In this document: positions 8,726 through 18,881 of the stretch, piece after piece
Layout of the letters: every line of letters starts with the position of its first letter
Numbering within the stretch: the stretch's first letter is position 1
From: Lentisphaerota bacterium
GTDB taxonomy: Bacteria; Verrucomicrobiota; Lentisphaeria; Oligosphaerales; JABHEG01
Assembly: GCA_018676675.1 (NCBI GenBank)
Contig: JABHEG010000325.1
Coordinates: forward strand, 1-41,987
DNA length: 41,987 bases
Reading direction: 5' to 3'
Position numbers and translations under genes: made by a program
Notes under the pieces: generated by a model
Database searches by the model: none
What the model was told of the DNA's origin: nothing
Seen by the model: only the letters and a program-made list of their open reading frames with translations

Positions 8726-11700
8726 GTGAACCCCCGACCACATGCTGCCCTGCCCTTTGCCTGCCTTGCGGTCGCCGTCCTGCTGTTGTGGTGCCCAGCC
8801 ACGTTGGCCGCGCCTCCGCCAACACCCCAGCTGGTCAATGCGGCAGCCGTACTCAGGCAAACGACTCACGGGCTGAAGCAGCATGACAATCTAATCCAAT
8901 GGACTGATGCGGCGGCCATGGGGGGAAGTACGTTCTCCTTCGCTCCCGGTCCACAACAGGGAACCATGAGTAGCCTGCCTGGACCGTGGGATGGACAGAC
9001 GGCGATCCGGCTCTTCCACGGCACGCTTTCGGGCGAAACGGTCAATATCCCTGAGACTGGCTGGACTGTCGTGTTCTGGTTCCGTTACCACGATCTCGAG
9101 CGTGTGGACCGGGATGGACACAAACGCTCCGCCGGTGGTGTCATGGCCGTGGGAAGTGGCTGGTGGGATGGGTGGCGGATCGCAGTCTCACCTGACTCGG
9201 GAGGAGTGACCTTCAGCGTTGGGCGCCCCGAAGTCGGAGCGTCGTCCGTGACCGCCTACGGCAGCGTCGCTGACGGAGAGTGGCATCATGTCACCTGTAC
9301 CTGGGATGGCTCCCTCGCCCGAATCTGGCTCGACGGAACAGTTCAGTCGGAGGGTGCCATTGAGGCGACCTACACGGTCCCGACCCAATCCACGCCTCTG
9401 CGCTGTGGTGAGTGCAGCTACGGGCTGGGAGTAATGGATTTCGCTATTTCTGATGTGGGGATATTCGCCAGCGTCCTGCCCAACGGCCTCATTGAGACAC
9501 TGGGAAACCCCTGCGGAGTGTCGGAACAGTCACTCGCAACATGCCTCAGGCATGCTCTGGAACTTGCGCAGGAAGCACGGGGGAAGTCTGCTCGCGAACG
9601 ACGGACACGGGCTGCCCTCGTACCGCTGATCCAGCTCAGAGAGAGCAAGGGGCTGGAACGAACTGTCCGCATTGTCAGGGCACGGGCGTCCTTGGCCGAA
9701 GGTGACAGCTTCCGTCGCGAGAAGCGATGGAAAGAGGCCCACGCGGCCTACGAAGCGATTGCCGCCAATGGAACGGCTCCCGACCGCATGCGTACAGCCG
9801 CACGTTTCCGCGCGGCTGCGGTGCTCACAGACCAACGCCGCTATGCAGACGCTCGTGGTGCCTATGCGCGACTCCGTGATGATTTCACCGGGAAACACGA
9901 ACACTTCCGTGTCGAGGCACTTCAGCGCCTCGACGACTTGGATGGTCTGCAGGATGGTGGGCCGTTCCACGATCTGCGGCGGCGGCGAATCAATCGCCTG
10001 AACGGACCATCCCCCGCTTTTTACGTCGCCCCAAAAGGAGACGACACAAATTCCGGGACACGAAGACGGCCATTCCGCACCTTGGAGCGAGCCCGAGACG
10101 CGATCAGGGCCATCAGGCAAACAGAAGGTCCCCCGGTCGGGGGGATGGCCGTCGTGCTGGCCGGCGGAATCCATGAACGCGTCACCGCCTTCGAGTTGGA
10201 TGCACGGGATTCAGGCACACCGGACGGCCCCATTGTCTACCGCGCAGAACGAGGCAAACGCGCCGTCCTTCGCGGCGGCCGTGCAGTGAGCGGTTTCATC
10301 CCGTTGACGCACCCGACCGGGTTGGCGCGCATCCCAAAGGCAGCCCACGAACATGTCCTGCAGTTGGACTTGAAGCAGGCCGGGATCACCAACCTCGGGA
10401 CCTTCCACCCCCGCGGGTACAGCCGCAAGGGCCCCGTTCCAGCGCACTTGGAGTTGTTTTGTGACGGAGTGCCCATGCCGCTGGCTCGTTGGCCCAACGA
10501 ATCCCCAAGCATGGCCGACAGATTCACCACCGTCAGCGAACTCATCGGCGAGAATGTGGGGGAGTTCGTCAACAAGACCATCGACCGAACCAATGGCTTC
10601 GTCTATGGGGATCCCCGGCACGCAACGTGGACAGACGAACCGGAGATCATCCTCTACGGCTATTGGGCCCGGATGTACGCCGGCTCCTACCTCAGGGTTG
10701 CCTCGATAAACACCGGGAAGCACCACCTGCGCATCGCCGACCCCATGCCCCCATACAAAGGGTTCATTGAGGACGCTCCTTACTACGCGCTGAACCTCCT
10801 GTGCGAACTCGATTCCCCAGGGGAATGGTACCTTGACCGAGCAAGCAGCATGCTCTTCTTCTGGCCGATATCCGCAATGCCAAAGGGTGAAGTCGTCCTC
10901 TCCCTGCTCGAAAGCCCGTTGCTCAGAACGCGCGACACGTCACACGTCGCCTTCAGAGGATTGACACTGGAAGCTACGCGATCCGACGGGGTCGTGATCA
11001 AAGGAGGAAAGGACGTCATCTTGGCAGGCTGCGTTCTGCGCGACCTGGGAGTCTCCGGAGTCATCGTTGACGGCGGCCGGAACCACGTGATCATCGGCTG
11101 CGACATTGAGCACGTGGGCGATTCGGGAGTACTCATGAAGGGCGGCGATGCACAGACATTGGCCACTTCAGGACACGTTGTGGAAAACTGCCACATTCAT
11201 CACTTCGATCGCTGGAACCGCTCCGGGTACAAAGCCGGCGTCTGCCAAGATGGCGTCGGCACACGCATCTCGCACTGTTTACTCCACGATGCACCACACC
11301 AAGCGATTAAAGTCACCGGTAATGACCACATCCTCGAATACACGGAAATACACGACACCTGCCACGAAGCCGGAGAAATGGGCTCGTACTACATGTACGG
11401 CTCGAAGCGCGTCCTGGGTGAACGAGGTCAGCTGGTCCGCTACAACCACTGGCACGATCTGAGCTGGGACGAGACCTACACGCGCTTTGCCTACACCGGG
11501 CGGCACGCCCTTCATGTCGATCATATGAATGGGGACATCACACTGTTCGGCAACGTCTTCGAGCGGTGTGCCACCAAGAGCGGAGCCTTCTTCTCCGGCG
11601 GCCCCGACAACAAAGTCGAGAACAACCTGTTCCACAACTGTGCGGTCGCCGTCAATCTTCATGATCGCTCGTGGGTATATGAGAAAGTCAACAAAGCCCC

Positions 11701-12799
11701 CAACTACATACTGGATGCTTATCTTGAGGAAATGGCCGTGGACCAACCGCCATGGAGCGTGCGATACCCGCGACTACAGACGTTCCCCGCCAAGGCCACC
11801 GATCTTTCCGTCTTCCTCGTCGGCAACGAAATTACCCGCAACATCAGCGTGCGTTGTGACCAGTTCCTGAGCGGCTCACGCAAGACCCACCAAATGGCGC
11901 GCATTGAAGGAAATTGGGAGGACCGGGATCCCCGGTTCCGCAACGAGGACGCCGGAGACCTCCGCCTTCAGCCCGACTCCCTGGTCCTGGTCACCACGGA
12001 GTATGACCCCATCCCTTTCGAACGGATTGGCTTATACAACGACGAGCTTCGGGCCACTTGGCCCGTCGCACACCCATCCGGAAACCACCAGAACGTGTTC
12101 GCCGCCAAGCGCGTGAAAGCCAAGCTCCCGGTCTGCAGAGCGCTCCCCTCCCCTGGGGACATCACGGTCGACGGACGCCTCACTCCCGCCGAATGGAATG
12201 GACTCGACCGCGCGAAGGCGACCCCGTTGGTCAGGACGCCCGACGACAAGCCGGCAGTCGCCCTCCCGAGTTACGCATGGATCCAACGCGACAGCACACA
12301 CCTCTGCATCGGCCTCTTGCATGAAGTAAACCCGGACATCCCCTTGGCGACCGGAGACACCTGGTGGGGCGGGGACATGATGGAGATCATCGTCGAGGGC
12401 AGGAAAGGCGTGGGGACCGGAGGCTGGTGGCTCGATGAGAAGCCGCATGGCCCCCTGTTCTACCTTGTAGGCAACACCACGGGGAAATTCGGCAGCATCT
12501 GCATTGAAGGGCTTCCCAAGAGGCACGCCGAACGGCTGCGCAATGGCGTTCAGTACGCCGTCGTGTCGGACACCCCCGGGCAATGGACGGCCGAATGGAA
12601 AATCCCCCTCGCACTGATGTGCATCGACCCAGCACAGACTCGGTTCTGCAATTTCAACATCGGGGTGCGCAAGCTGGGAACTCAGTCCACGTCAGGCAAA
12701 GCAGTCAGCAGCAACGATACGTGGACGGTCTGGGCCGGAGCTCTCGGGGCGAACTGGCAGGTGTGGAACGCGGGGAGACTTCAGCTTCGCGAGGAGTGA
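8726..12799 (+). CDS. Large secreted beta-helix protein with LamG-like and CBM9-like domains
   Basis: A 1357-residue exported protein starting at GTG (AAGGAAAG upstream) with a signal peptide (LAVAVLLLWCPATLAA, about residues 12-29). Domains in order: a concanavalin/LamG-like sandwich (about 45-235, with WTVVFWFRYHD and WHHVTCTWDGSLARIWLDG); an alpha-helical TPR-like stretch (about 318-408); a right-handed parallel beta-helix opening with FYVAPKGDDTNSGT near residue 431, with many GV/NHVI rungs up to about 1000; and a C-terminal CBM9-like domain from about 1137 (ITVDGRLTPAEWNG). Beta-helix proteins of this form often cleave or bind polysaccharides. No polysaccharide lyase family can be named, so lyase activity is only a guess. 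It starts 33 bases after the helicase gene and may be cotranscribed. Confidence 0.82.
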   Translation: MNPRPHAALPFACLAVAVLLLWCPATLAAPPPTPQLVNAAAVLRQTTHGLKQHDNLIQWTDAAAMGGSTFSFAPGPQQGTMSSLPGPWDGQTAIRLFHGTLSGETVNIPETGWTVVFWFRYHDLERVDRDGHKRSAGGVMAVGSGWWDGWRIAVSPDSGGVTFSVGRPEVGASSVTAYGSVADGEWHHVTCTWDGSLARIWLDGTVQSEGAIEATYTVPTQSTPLRCGECSYGLGVMDFAISDVGIFASVLPNGLIETLGNPCGVSEQSLATCLRHALELAQEARGKSARERRTRAALVPLIQLRESKGLERTVRIVRARASLAEGDSFRREKRWKEAHAAYEAIAANGTAPDRMRTAARFRAAAVLTDQRRYADARGAYARLRDDFTGKHEHFRVEALQRLDDLDGLQDGGPFHDLRRRRINRLNGPSPAFYVAPKGDDTNSGTRRRPFRTLERARDAIRAIRQTEGPPVGGMAVVLAGGIHERVTAFELDARDSGTPDGPIVYRAERGKRAVLRGGRAVSGFIPLTHPTGLARIPKAAHEHVLQLDLKQAGITNLGTFHPRGYSRKGPVPAHLELFCDGVPMPLARWPNESPSMADRFTTVSELIGENVGEFVNKTIDRTNGFVYGDPRHATWTDEPEIILYGYWARMYAGSYLRVASINTGKHHLRIADPMPPYKGFIEDAPYYALNLLCELDSPGEWYLDRASSMLFFWPISAMPKGEVVLSLLESPLLRTRDTSHVAFRGLTLEATRSDGVVIKGGKDVILAGCVLRDLGVSGVIVDGGRNHVIIGCDIEHVGDSGVLMKGGDAQTLATSGHVVENCHIHHFDRWNRSGYKAGVCQDGVGTRISHCLLHDAPHQAIKVTGNDHILEYTEIHDTCHEAGEMGSYYMYGSKRVLGERGQLVRYNHWHDLSWDETYTRFAYTGRHALHVDHMNGDITLFGNVFERCATKSGAFFSGGPDNKVENNLFHNCAVAVNLHDRSWVYEKVNKAPNYILDAYLEEMAVDQPPWSVRYPRLQTFPAKATDLSVFLVGNEITRNISVRCDQFLSGSRKTHQMARIEGNWEDRDPRFRNEDAGDLRLQPDSLVLVTTEYDPIPFERIGLYNDELRATWPVAHPSGNHQNVFAAKRVKAKLPVCRALPSPGDITVDGRLTPAEWNGLDRAKATPLVRTPDDKPAVALPSYAWIQRDSTHLCIGLLHEVNPDIPLATGDTWWGGDMMEIIVEGRKGVGTGGWWLDEKPHGPLFYLVGNTTGKFGSICIEGLPKRHAERLRNGVQYAVVSDTPGQWTAEWKIPLALMCIDPAQTRFCNFNIGVRKLGTQSTSGKAVSSNDTWTVWAGALGANWQVWNAGRLQLREE

Positions 12800-12955
12800 T
12801 ACCCGGAACCGTTGTTCCCTGCCGCCGGTCAGGAGTGAGCGGAGCTCTTGTACGGCGAATGGCCCCCAATCGCTACCTTGGGCAGCCGCCCGGGGCCCGT
12901 GCGGCGTACTCTCGCTTCCACGCTGATCCACTGCCGGATCAAGAAGGTTCCCCCT

Positions 12956-13933
12956 TCACTCAACCCTCCCCGCCAATTTTGCCAGGACGCCACGCAAGTG
13001 ATCTCGTCCGGCCGCGAGGCGCTCCTCGACCTCATCGATGTGGGGAATGGTCTCGTATTCGTCCGGATCGGGTCTCACGCCGGTCAGGATTTCCCGTTGT
13101 CCCTGCGCCGCAAGGCTGACTGTACGGGCCAGCTCTTCACGGGAGAGATCCTGCTGCTCAGCGTGCCACCACGGCTCGAAGATCTCAGCTCCGAACAACC
13201 ACTTGTGGTCCTCGATCGAGAGGGGAAGATCAGGCTCAAATTCCGCCAGAATCGAGAGTCCTGTTTCCCAATCGATTGCGCCGCCTCCGGGAGGCATAGT
13301 CTGGCGTCGAAGGCCTTGCTCTCCGAAGAACAGAAATGCGTCTTTGAGATGGGTCAGGTGCGTGTAGGGCGCGGCCCTCCGAATGGCATCGATCGGGTGC
13401 TCACCGAAGAGCATGACGTTGGCCGTATCAAGACAGATGCCACAGATGTCCGACCCAACCGTTTCGGCAATCCGGACGAGCTCGAACGTGGTTGTGTCAA
13501 AATGTGGTTCAAGGTCAATTCTGCTGCCGACATCTCTCAGAACAGGAGCGAGTTCCCGCAGAACCCGAACCGCTCCTTCCAACTGGGCGCTCCAGGTACA
13601 GGTTTCGTGACGGTAGCGGTTCCGATCGCTCCCGAGACTTGTGTGCAGTTCATGCCACCCGGCTTCAGCCGCGGACGTGATCTGTTCACGCAGAGCGGTC
13701 AGACAGTCCTGGTACGTCCCTGTCCCCATTCGCCAATTGGGACTGCTCACGGATGTGTGGCTGTAGAGCTCAAGCTCATCGGCTTGAGCCCGGATCTCCT
13801 TGAGTCGGCCGACATCAGTCCCGAGTCCACCGAACTGAGCGCCCTCGAACCCGTGGGCGTGAATCCACGCCAACTGCTCGAACGGCCCCAATTTCAGATC
13901 GCGGATGCTGAACGTGTCGATCCCAATGCGCAT
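12956..13933 (-). CDS. Sugar phosphate isomerase/epimerase-like TIM barrel protein
   Basis: A 325-residue protein of the xylose isomerase-like/AP endonuclease 2 superfamily. It opens with MRIGIDTFSIRDL and carries the metal-site strand ends of the fold: IDLEPHFD, CLDTANVMLFG, HLTHLKDAF and LSIEDH. These usually hold a divalent metal that helps epimerise or isomerise keto-sugars. ATG 13933 has GGGAG 7 bases upstream. The gene follows the Gfo/Idh/MocA dehydrogenase on the same strand after a 22-base gap. The pair probably works in sugar or inositol-type catabolism (oxidation then isomerisation). The exact substrate cannot be read. It is convergent with the beta-helix gene; the 156-base gap between them shows no strong hairpin. 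Confidence 0.85.
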   Translation of the reverse strand: MRIGIDTFSIRDLKLGPFEQLAWIHAHGFEGAQFGGLGTDVGRLKEIRAQADELELYSHTSVSSPNWRMGTGTYQDCLTALREQITSAAEAGWHELHTSLGSDRNRYRHETCTWSAQLEGAVRVLRELAPVLRDVGSRIDLEPHFDTTTFELVRIAETVGSDICGICLDTANVMLFGEHPIDAIRRAAPYTHLTHLKDAFLFFGEQGLRRQTMPPGGGAIDWETGLSILAEFEPDLPLSIEDHKWLFGAEIFEPWWHAEQQDLSREELARTVSLAAQGQREILTGVRPDPDEYETIPHIDEVEERLAAGRDHLRGVLAKLAGRVE

Positions 13934-13955
13934 GGTCTAACTCCCAACGTCGGCT

Positions 13956-15116
13956 CTACAGCTTGCCGCCATTCCATTGTTCCGGCCCGGACTGGTCTGC
14001 CTCGAACTGCTTCCGGATCTGTTCCGCATCGGAGCGATCGATCCACGGACCACTCTCGATCGGCAATGCGATCTCCCGCTTCTCCCGGTCCGACAGATAC
14101 GCGGCCTCCGCGACCTCGACGGTTCCCCGGCACACCCGACCACTCGTCCGGATCTCTGTCGGCTCTCCCCGCAAGGCCTTCACCCACTCCGCAATGCAGC
14201 CAACGTGTCCACTCTTCCCATCGTTCGGGACCTCGACAAAGCCGGTCAGAGCGGCATCGCCAAAACGAGCCCGAACAGCGTCATCGACGACATCATGAAG
14301 TCTGACGAACGTGCCCTTTCCGTGCTGATAGTAGGCCTCTCCCAGCGTGCCGCACGCCTGGACCATCTCATACCAGAGCGCATGCGGTCCACTCCGCGAC
14401 TGCGTCCACCAGTTGATCGACAATTCAGCGAGTGCCCCCGAAGCCATTCGGGCATTCATGATACCAAGAAACTCGCCCTCCATCCTCTCGGGTATGACCT
14501 TCGTCATGCAGCTCACACTCGCCACCTCCCCACCGTACCAGCGCAGGGCGTCAATCTGGTGCGTGAGACAGCTCATGATTGCCCCGCCGCCAATACCATC
14601 GTAGGTGCGGATCCAGTGGCCCGGAGGCGGAAGTACATCCTGGTTGTGGTCAAGCTTCCAGAAGAAGATCTCCCCGAGTGCCCCCGTCTCAACGACCTCT
14701 TTCAGCGCCGCCCACTGACTGTTGTAGCGTCGATCGTGGCAGACCGTGAGAGAAACGCCGCAACCCTCGCACGCGTCGATCATGCGATCGCATTCCCACA
14801 CGTTCCGGGCCATTACCTTCTCAACCAACACGTGCTTCCCTGCCTCTGCGGCTGCAACCGTGGCCGGCATGTGCAGATCATGAGGCAAGACAATGTCGAC
14901 GCCCTCGATCTCCGCCATCGCCAACACATCGCGGTAGTCTGAGACAATCTGCACACCCGGTCCGAAGGCGTCCGTGATGAAAGCGTGCCGTTCCGCTCGC
15001 GGCTCGGCAACGGCAACGACCTCACACACGTCGCTGACAGCATCAAAGCCCTGACGATGGCCGCCGACAATCCCTCCACACCCCAACAGACCAACCTTCG
15101 TTTTCACGATTGCCAC
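13956..15116 (-). CDS. Gfo/Idh/MocA family NAD(P)-dependent oxidoreductase
   Basis: A 386-residue dehydrogenase. The N-terminal Rossmann fold has VGLLGCGGIVGGHR with the dinucleotide-binding glycines, followed by VVAVAEPRAERH. The family EKPxx step reads VLVEKVMARNVWECDRM, with the usual catalytic lysine, and GGGAIMSCLTHQIDALRWYGG carries the conserved substrate-site histidine. These enzymes oxidise or reduce sugars, inositols or sugar acids. The start is a GTG with GAGG 8 bases upstream; no better ATG exists. It forms a two-gene operon with the downstream isomerase and is divergent from the heparinase-type lyase gene, suggesting all three act on one substrate. Confidence 0.88.
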   Translation of the reverse strand: MAIVKTKVGLLGCGGIVGGHRQGFDAVSDVCEVVAVAEPRAERHAFITDAFGPGVQIVSDYRDVLAMAEIEGVDIVLPHDLHMPATVAAAEAGKHVLVEKVMARNVWECDRMIDACEGCGVSLTVCHDRRYNSQWAALKEVVETGALGEIFFWKLDHNQDVLPPPGHWIRTYDGIGGGAIMSCLTHQIDALRWYGGEVASVSCMTKVIPERMEGEFLGIMNARMASGALAELSINWWTQSRSGPHALWYEMVQACGTLGEAYYQHGKGTFVRLHDVVDDAVRARFGDAALTGFVEVPNDGKSGHVGCIAEWVKALRGEPTEIRTSGRVCRGTVEVAEAAYLSDREKREIALPIESGPWIDRSDAEQIRKQFEADQSGPEQWNGGKL

Positions 15117-15204
15117 GGCCTTTACCTCAATCAGTTGTGTTCCACAGAAGACATGGGCATGTTGTTAGCCCGCACGCACAGGAACGTACAGGAGCTGTGT
15201 CCAC

Positions 15205-17448
15205 ATGGCGAATCACTCGGCCCGTCTCTCCGTCCATGCTCTGTTCCTCACCGCACTCCTCCTGATGGCAGCCCTGGCTGGAGTAACACGCTTGGAGGCG
15301 GCATCGACGCCCGCCCCCTGGTCCCCTCCTGAGATCGTGCTCCCCAGCCCCATGCGACACCCCACTCTCGCCTGCACGCCCGCAGAACTGGCGCGACTGC
15401 AGACGGCCTGGGGAGCTCCCGCCTCGGCAGGACACAAGGCCGTCGCGAGCACCGTGAAACGCGCGAAGTCCGCGATCGCGACCCGCATTGAGTTCCCTCC
15501 CCGCGGTGGCCACCACAATCAGTGGTACCAGTGCGAGGCATGTCAGGTGGCGCTCAAGACGGTCGATGACACACACCACAAGTGTCCGCTCTGCGCCAAA
15601 ATTTACTCCGGTTACCCATTCGACGACGTCGTCTTCACACGACGTCACTACGCGTTGCTGCGACGCATGCTCGACTCGGCCTGGGCCTACGCCATTACCA
15701 CCGATCAGGCGTATGCGGAATATGCAGCCAAGGTGCTTTGCGGATACGCTGCGCGCTACCTGAAATACCCCTACCACGCCAACACACGGTGGAACGTCGT
15801 CTGGCGAAAGATCTCCGGGGGGCGGCTTTTCGAGCAGACGCTCAGTGAGGCATCCTGCATGGCCAACTACCTCGCCCCCGCCTATGACCTGATCCATTCC
15901 TCCACGGCCATGACACCCGACAGGCATAGGGCTATCCGCGGCAAGCTGATCAAACCGATGCTCAAGAACATCGACAAGTACAAGGCCGGCGTCAACAACT
16001 GGCAGACGTGGCACAACGCTGCGATGTTCGCAGGCGGCGTCATGCTCCACGACATAGCGTGGATGCGGAAAGCGATCTACGGGGAGTCGCGCTTGCGGCT
16101 CGGGGCCAGGACCATGTCATGGGCTGCGAACACCACGGCTAAGTCGCTCAAGAAAGCGGGTAACGGGTTCCTGTTCCAACTCGACCACTCAGTCTCCTCA
16201 GATGGCATGTGGTACGAGAACAGTTGGGGCTACCACTTCTACTCTCTCAGTGCACTGGTGATCACGGCCGAGTCTGCCCGGCGCGTAGGGCTGGACGTAT
16301 GGCATCATCCGCGACTCAAGAGCCTGTTCGACCTGCCGACACTCTACACCATGGCCGACGGCACCCTCCCGCGCTTCGGAGATGACGTCAACTCCCGAGC
16401 TCAGGGGCGCCAAGCCCTCTTCGAGCCAGCCTACGCAGCATTCCACGATACCAACTACCTGAAGCTCCTAGGGAACACACCATCGTGGCACAACGTGATG
16501 CATGGCCGGGATCTGAGCCAGGCCATTCCGCAGCACGCCCTTGGCAGCACCGTGCTCGAGAAGACCGGTCACGCGATTCTGCGCACAGGGGGACAGGCGG
16601 GGATCACCACGGCATTCACCTTCTCGCCGTATGGAGGCTTCCACGGGCACTTTGACAAGCTCAGTTTCGTGATGTTCGCCTACGGTCACGAGCTCGCAGT
16701 CGACCCCGGCCGGGCGAGGAGCCAGGCCTACCGCCTCCCCATCCACAAGCAGTGGTACAAGGCCACGATCTCGCACAACGCCGTTTTGGTCGATGGCGTC
16801 TCGCAGAAAGCGGCCACCGGCAGCCTGGCGTTGTTCCGGGAAGAGGCCGGCTATGCCGCAGTTGCCGCAACCTGCAACGAAGCATACCGCGGTGTCCGTC
16901 ACAGCCGGCTCCTGATCCAGCGCCCGGGCTATCTCCTGGTTGTGGACCGATTGCGTGCCTCCCGGAAACACCGTTACGACTGGATGTACCACAATCGTGG
17001 CCGGGAGGCCCACTGCAGCCTGGCAAGTGATCACGTCATCCTAGGGGAGCTGGAGGGGGGAGAGTACATCAAGGACACCGCGAGCGAAGTTTCGGACGCC
17101 GAAATCCGAATCACCTTCCCGGGAAAGGGTGTCGCGCTTCAGCTGCTCAGTGCGGCAGCTCCGGGAACGATGGTAACGACAGGCCACGGCGTTGGTGCAT
17201 CCGTCACAGACCGCGTCCCGCTGGCAATTCTCACGCGGCATGGCCGAGATGTGGTCTTCGCCAGTGTCCTCGAGCCCGCAGCAACCGGGGACACCCCTGC
17301 CGTGAAAGAGATCAATGCGTCCGAAGCCGACGGGGTGATCTGCGTCACCGTTGAGCACAGCTCCGGGCAAGACGTTTACACGACCAAATCACCCGCTGAC
17401 CTGCGGGTCATGTTCCTCCCCGACGCGCCCCCAGAAACAACGCCATAG
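15205..17448 (+). CDS. Exported heparinase II/III family polysaccharide lyase
   Basis: A 747-residue protein with a signal peptide (LFLTALLLMAALAGVTRLEA). A zinc-ribbon knuckle is present: Cys110/Cys113 and Cys127/Cys130 (YQCEAC and HKCPLC). An alpha/alpha toroid follows, with the probable active-site Asn in NNWQTWHNAAMFAGG and Tyr in WYENSWGYHFYSLSAL. Then comes the beta-sandwich heparinase II/III core with GGFHGHFDKLSFVMFAYG, carrying the family's conserved histidine. Such enzymes beta-eliminate uronic-acid-containing glycans such as heparin, alginate or oligo-alginates. ATG 15205 has GGAG upstream. It is divergent from the dehydrogenase/isomerase operon by 88 bases and is probably the secreted first step of the same pathway. 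Substrate unknown. Confidence 0.88.
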   Translation: MANHSARLSVHALFLTALLLMAALAGVTRLEAASTPAPWSPPEIVLPSPMRHPTLACTPAELARLQTAWGAPASAGHKAVASTVKRAKSAIATRIEFPPRGGHHNQWYQCEACQVALKTVDDTHHKCPLCAKIYSGYPFDDVVFTRRHYALLRRMLDSAWAYAITTDQAYAEYAAKVLCGYAARYLKYPYHANTRWNVVWRKISGGRLFEQTLSEASCMANYLAPAYDLIHSSTAMTPDRHRAIRGKLIKPMLKNIDKYKAGVNNWQTWHNAAMFAGGVMLHDIAWMRKAIYGESRLRLGARTMSWAANTTAKSLKKAGNGFLFQLDHSVSSDGMWYENSWGYHFYSLSALVITAESARRVGLDVWHHPRLKSLFDLPTLYTMADGTLPRFGDDVNSRAQGRQALFEPAYAAFHDTNYLKLLGNTPSWHNVMHGRDLSQAIPQHALGSTVLEKTGHAILRTGGQAGITTAFTFSPYGGFHGHFDKLSFVMFAYGHELAVDPGRARSQAYRLPIHKQWYKATISHNAVLVDGVSQKAATGSLALFREEAGYAAVAATCNEAYRGVRHSRLLIQRPGYLLVVDRLRASRKHRYDWMYHNRGREAHCSLASDHVILGELEGGEYIKDTASEVSDAEIRITFPGKGVALQLLSAAAPGTMVTTGHGVGASVTDRVPLAILTRHGRDVVFASVLEPAATGDTPAVKEINASEADGVICVTVEHSSGQDVYTTKSPADLRVMFLPDAPPETTP

Positions 17449-17501
17449 AGTCTCGTCTACGCCCCTGACGGGCCGGGCGCTGACGCATCCCGGACACTCC
17501 C

Positions 17502-18881
17502 TCAATGCACGCCGTCGAGAATTGCGCCCTGCGCCAGCAGCCGGCAGCGAACGTCTGCAACGTCAATCGATCGCGCCTTGCCGCCGCCGGCTCCGCCGGC
17601 AAGCAGTGCCGCGGCCACTCCCGCCGCCTGGCCAGTGGCAAGACAGGTCCCCATGACCCGTGCCGAACCATTTGCTTCGCGGTCGGAAGACAGGCAGCGC
17701 CCCGCCACCAGCACATTGTCCATCTTCCGGGGAATCAAACAGCCAAGTGGGATGTCGTACGAGCGGCCTTCTCTGATCGGCTTGCGTACTTGATCTGTCC
17801 CGCCACCGTGCAGATCCACGTGATGTGCCCCTTTGGCAACGCCATCCGGGCACTTACGTCCGTTGAGGACGGCTTTCCCGGTGAGACACTTCTCGCCAAG
17901 TACCCGCGTCGTTTCGCGCACTCCCAGCCGGTGGCCGACGGAGACGACTGTTGCTGCCTCAAACCCGGGAACGCATAGATTCAGGAAGGCGGCACTGCGT
18001 GAAACCTGCTCCGCCAGTTCGGTCAACACGTGCCACGCATCCTCACCCGAATTCCCCACGCGCGTGGCGTTGACACAGACCTCGCCCCGGCCGACTGAAG
18101 TCGGCGTGATGAAGAATGCCGTGCACGGATGCACATCCCCTCGAGCAATCGCCCCTCCAAGCAGAGCTCCCCCGGCAGAGAGGGCGACATAGGGTTGCCC
18201 GCCCTCGTGAAGCCGCTGTGCCGCTTCAGTGTTCGTCACCCCGAAAACCGGATTCTCGGCGAGGAGCGCAGCGTCGGGATTATCGCGGACGAACGCCAGG
18301 AAACGGTCAAACCCGACCCCGGCCAACCGGAACACAAGACTGACCGGCTGGGGCCTCCGTCCCTCATCGGGGGCAAGCAACGTCCCACCCATCAAGTCAA
18401 CAACTCGTCCCGAACCCGTTGCATCGACCACTGCCCCACCGGAGAACGTCCGGGTTCCGTGCTGAGTGCAGATGGCTGTGGCAGCAACAGCCCTCCGCCT
18501 GCAGCTCACGCCCGTCAATGTGGACTTGAGCTGCAGGACGACGCCACGCCGCCGAAGCAGAGCGAAAATGGCCAGCTGCAATGCAGCCGGACAGACACAC
18601 AATCCGAACACCGTCCGCCAGTCACAGACCGGCCCGATGACCGCCCCCGGCATGGCGGCGGCTTCGTCGAGCAAGTCCTGGAGAATACCCGAAACGCACT
18701 GCTCCCCGCGCGAATTCCAGGCTCCAAGGATGGGGAGCCCGGTGAGCATGTCTCCGCCCACGGTGCTTTCACTTTCCACCAACAGGACCGAAGCTCCTTC
18801 AGCAGCAGCCCCCAGGGCCGCCCCGACCCCAGCCGCGCCAGCGCCAGCCACGACAACATCGAATGAAGATTGGCTCGGCAT
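17502..18881 (-). CDS. FAD-dependent oxidoreductase (FAD_oxidored family)
   Basis: A 459-residue flavoprotein. The N-terminus has the FAD-binding GxGxxG pattern in VVVAGAGAAGVGAALGAA and the VLLVESES acidic strand end. The C-terminus has VLVAGRCLSSDREANGSARVM and GTCLATGQAAGVAAALL, hallmarks of the FAD_oxidored (PF12831-like) family of PVC-type bacteria and Actinobacteria. The protein has no signal peptide. The start ATG has a weak GGAG 12 bases away. It is convergent with the lyase gene (53-base gap) and divergent from the fumarase-like operon. It could oxidise an intermediate of that pathway, but this rests only on position. Confidence 0.85.
   Translation of the reverse strand: MPSQSSFDVVVAGAGAAGVGAALGAAAEGASVLLVESESTVGGDMLTGLPILGAWNSRGEQCVSGILQDLLDEAAAMPGAVIGPVCDWRTVFGLCVCPAALQLAIFALLRRRGVVLQLKSTLTGVSCRRRAVAATAICTQHGTRTFSGGAVVDATGSGRVVDLMGGTLLAPDEGRRPQPVSLVFRLAGVGFDRFLAFVRDNPDAALLAENPVFGVTNTEAAQRLHEGGQPYVALSAGGALLGGAIARGDVHPCTAFFITPTSVGRGEVCVNATRVGNSGEDAWHVLTELAEQVSRSAAFLNLCVPGFEAATVVSVGHRLGVRETTRVLGEKCLTGKAVLNGRKCPDGVAKGAHHVDLHGGGTDQVRKPIREGRSYDIPLGCLIPRKMDNVLVAGRCLSSDREANGSARVMGTCLATGQAAGVAAALLAGGAGGGKARSIDVADVRCRLLAQGAILDGVH

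Noticed and set aside
12848..14305. 485-codon open frame on the plus strand
   Set aside because: It is antisense to the isomerase and Gfo/Idh/MocA genes, whose families are certain; no domain is visible in it.
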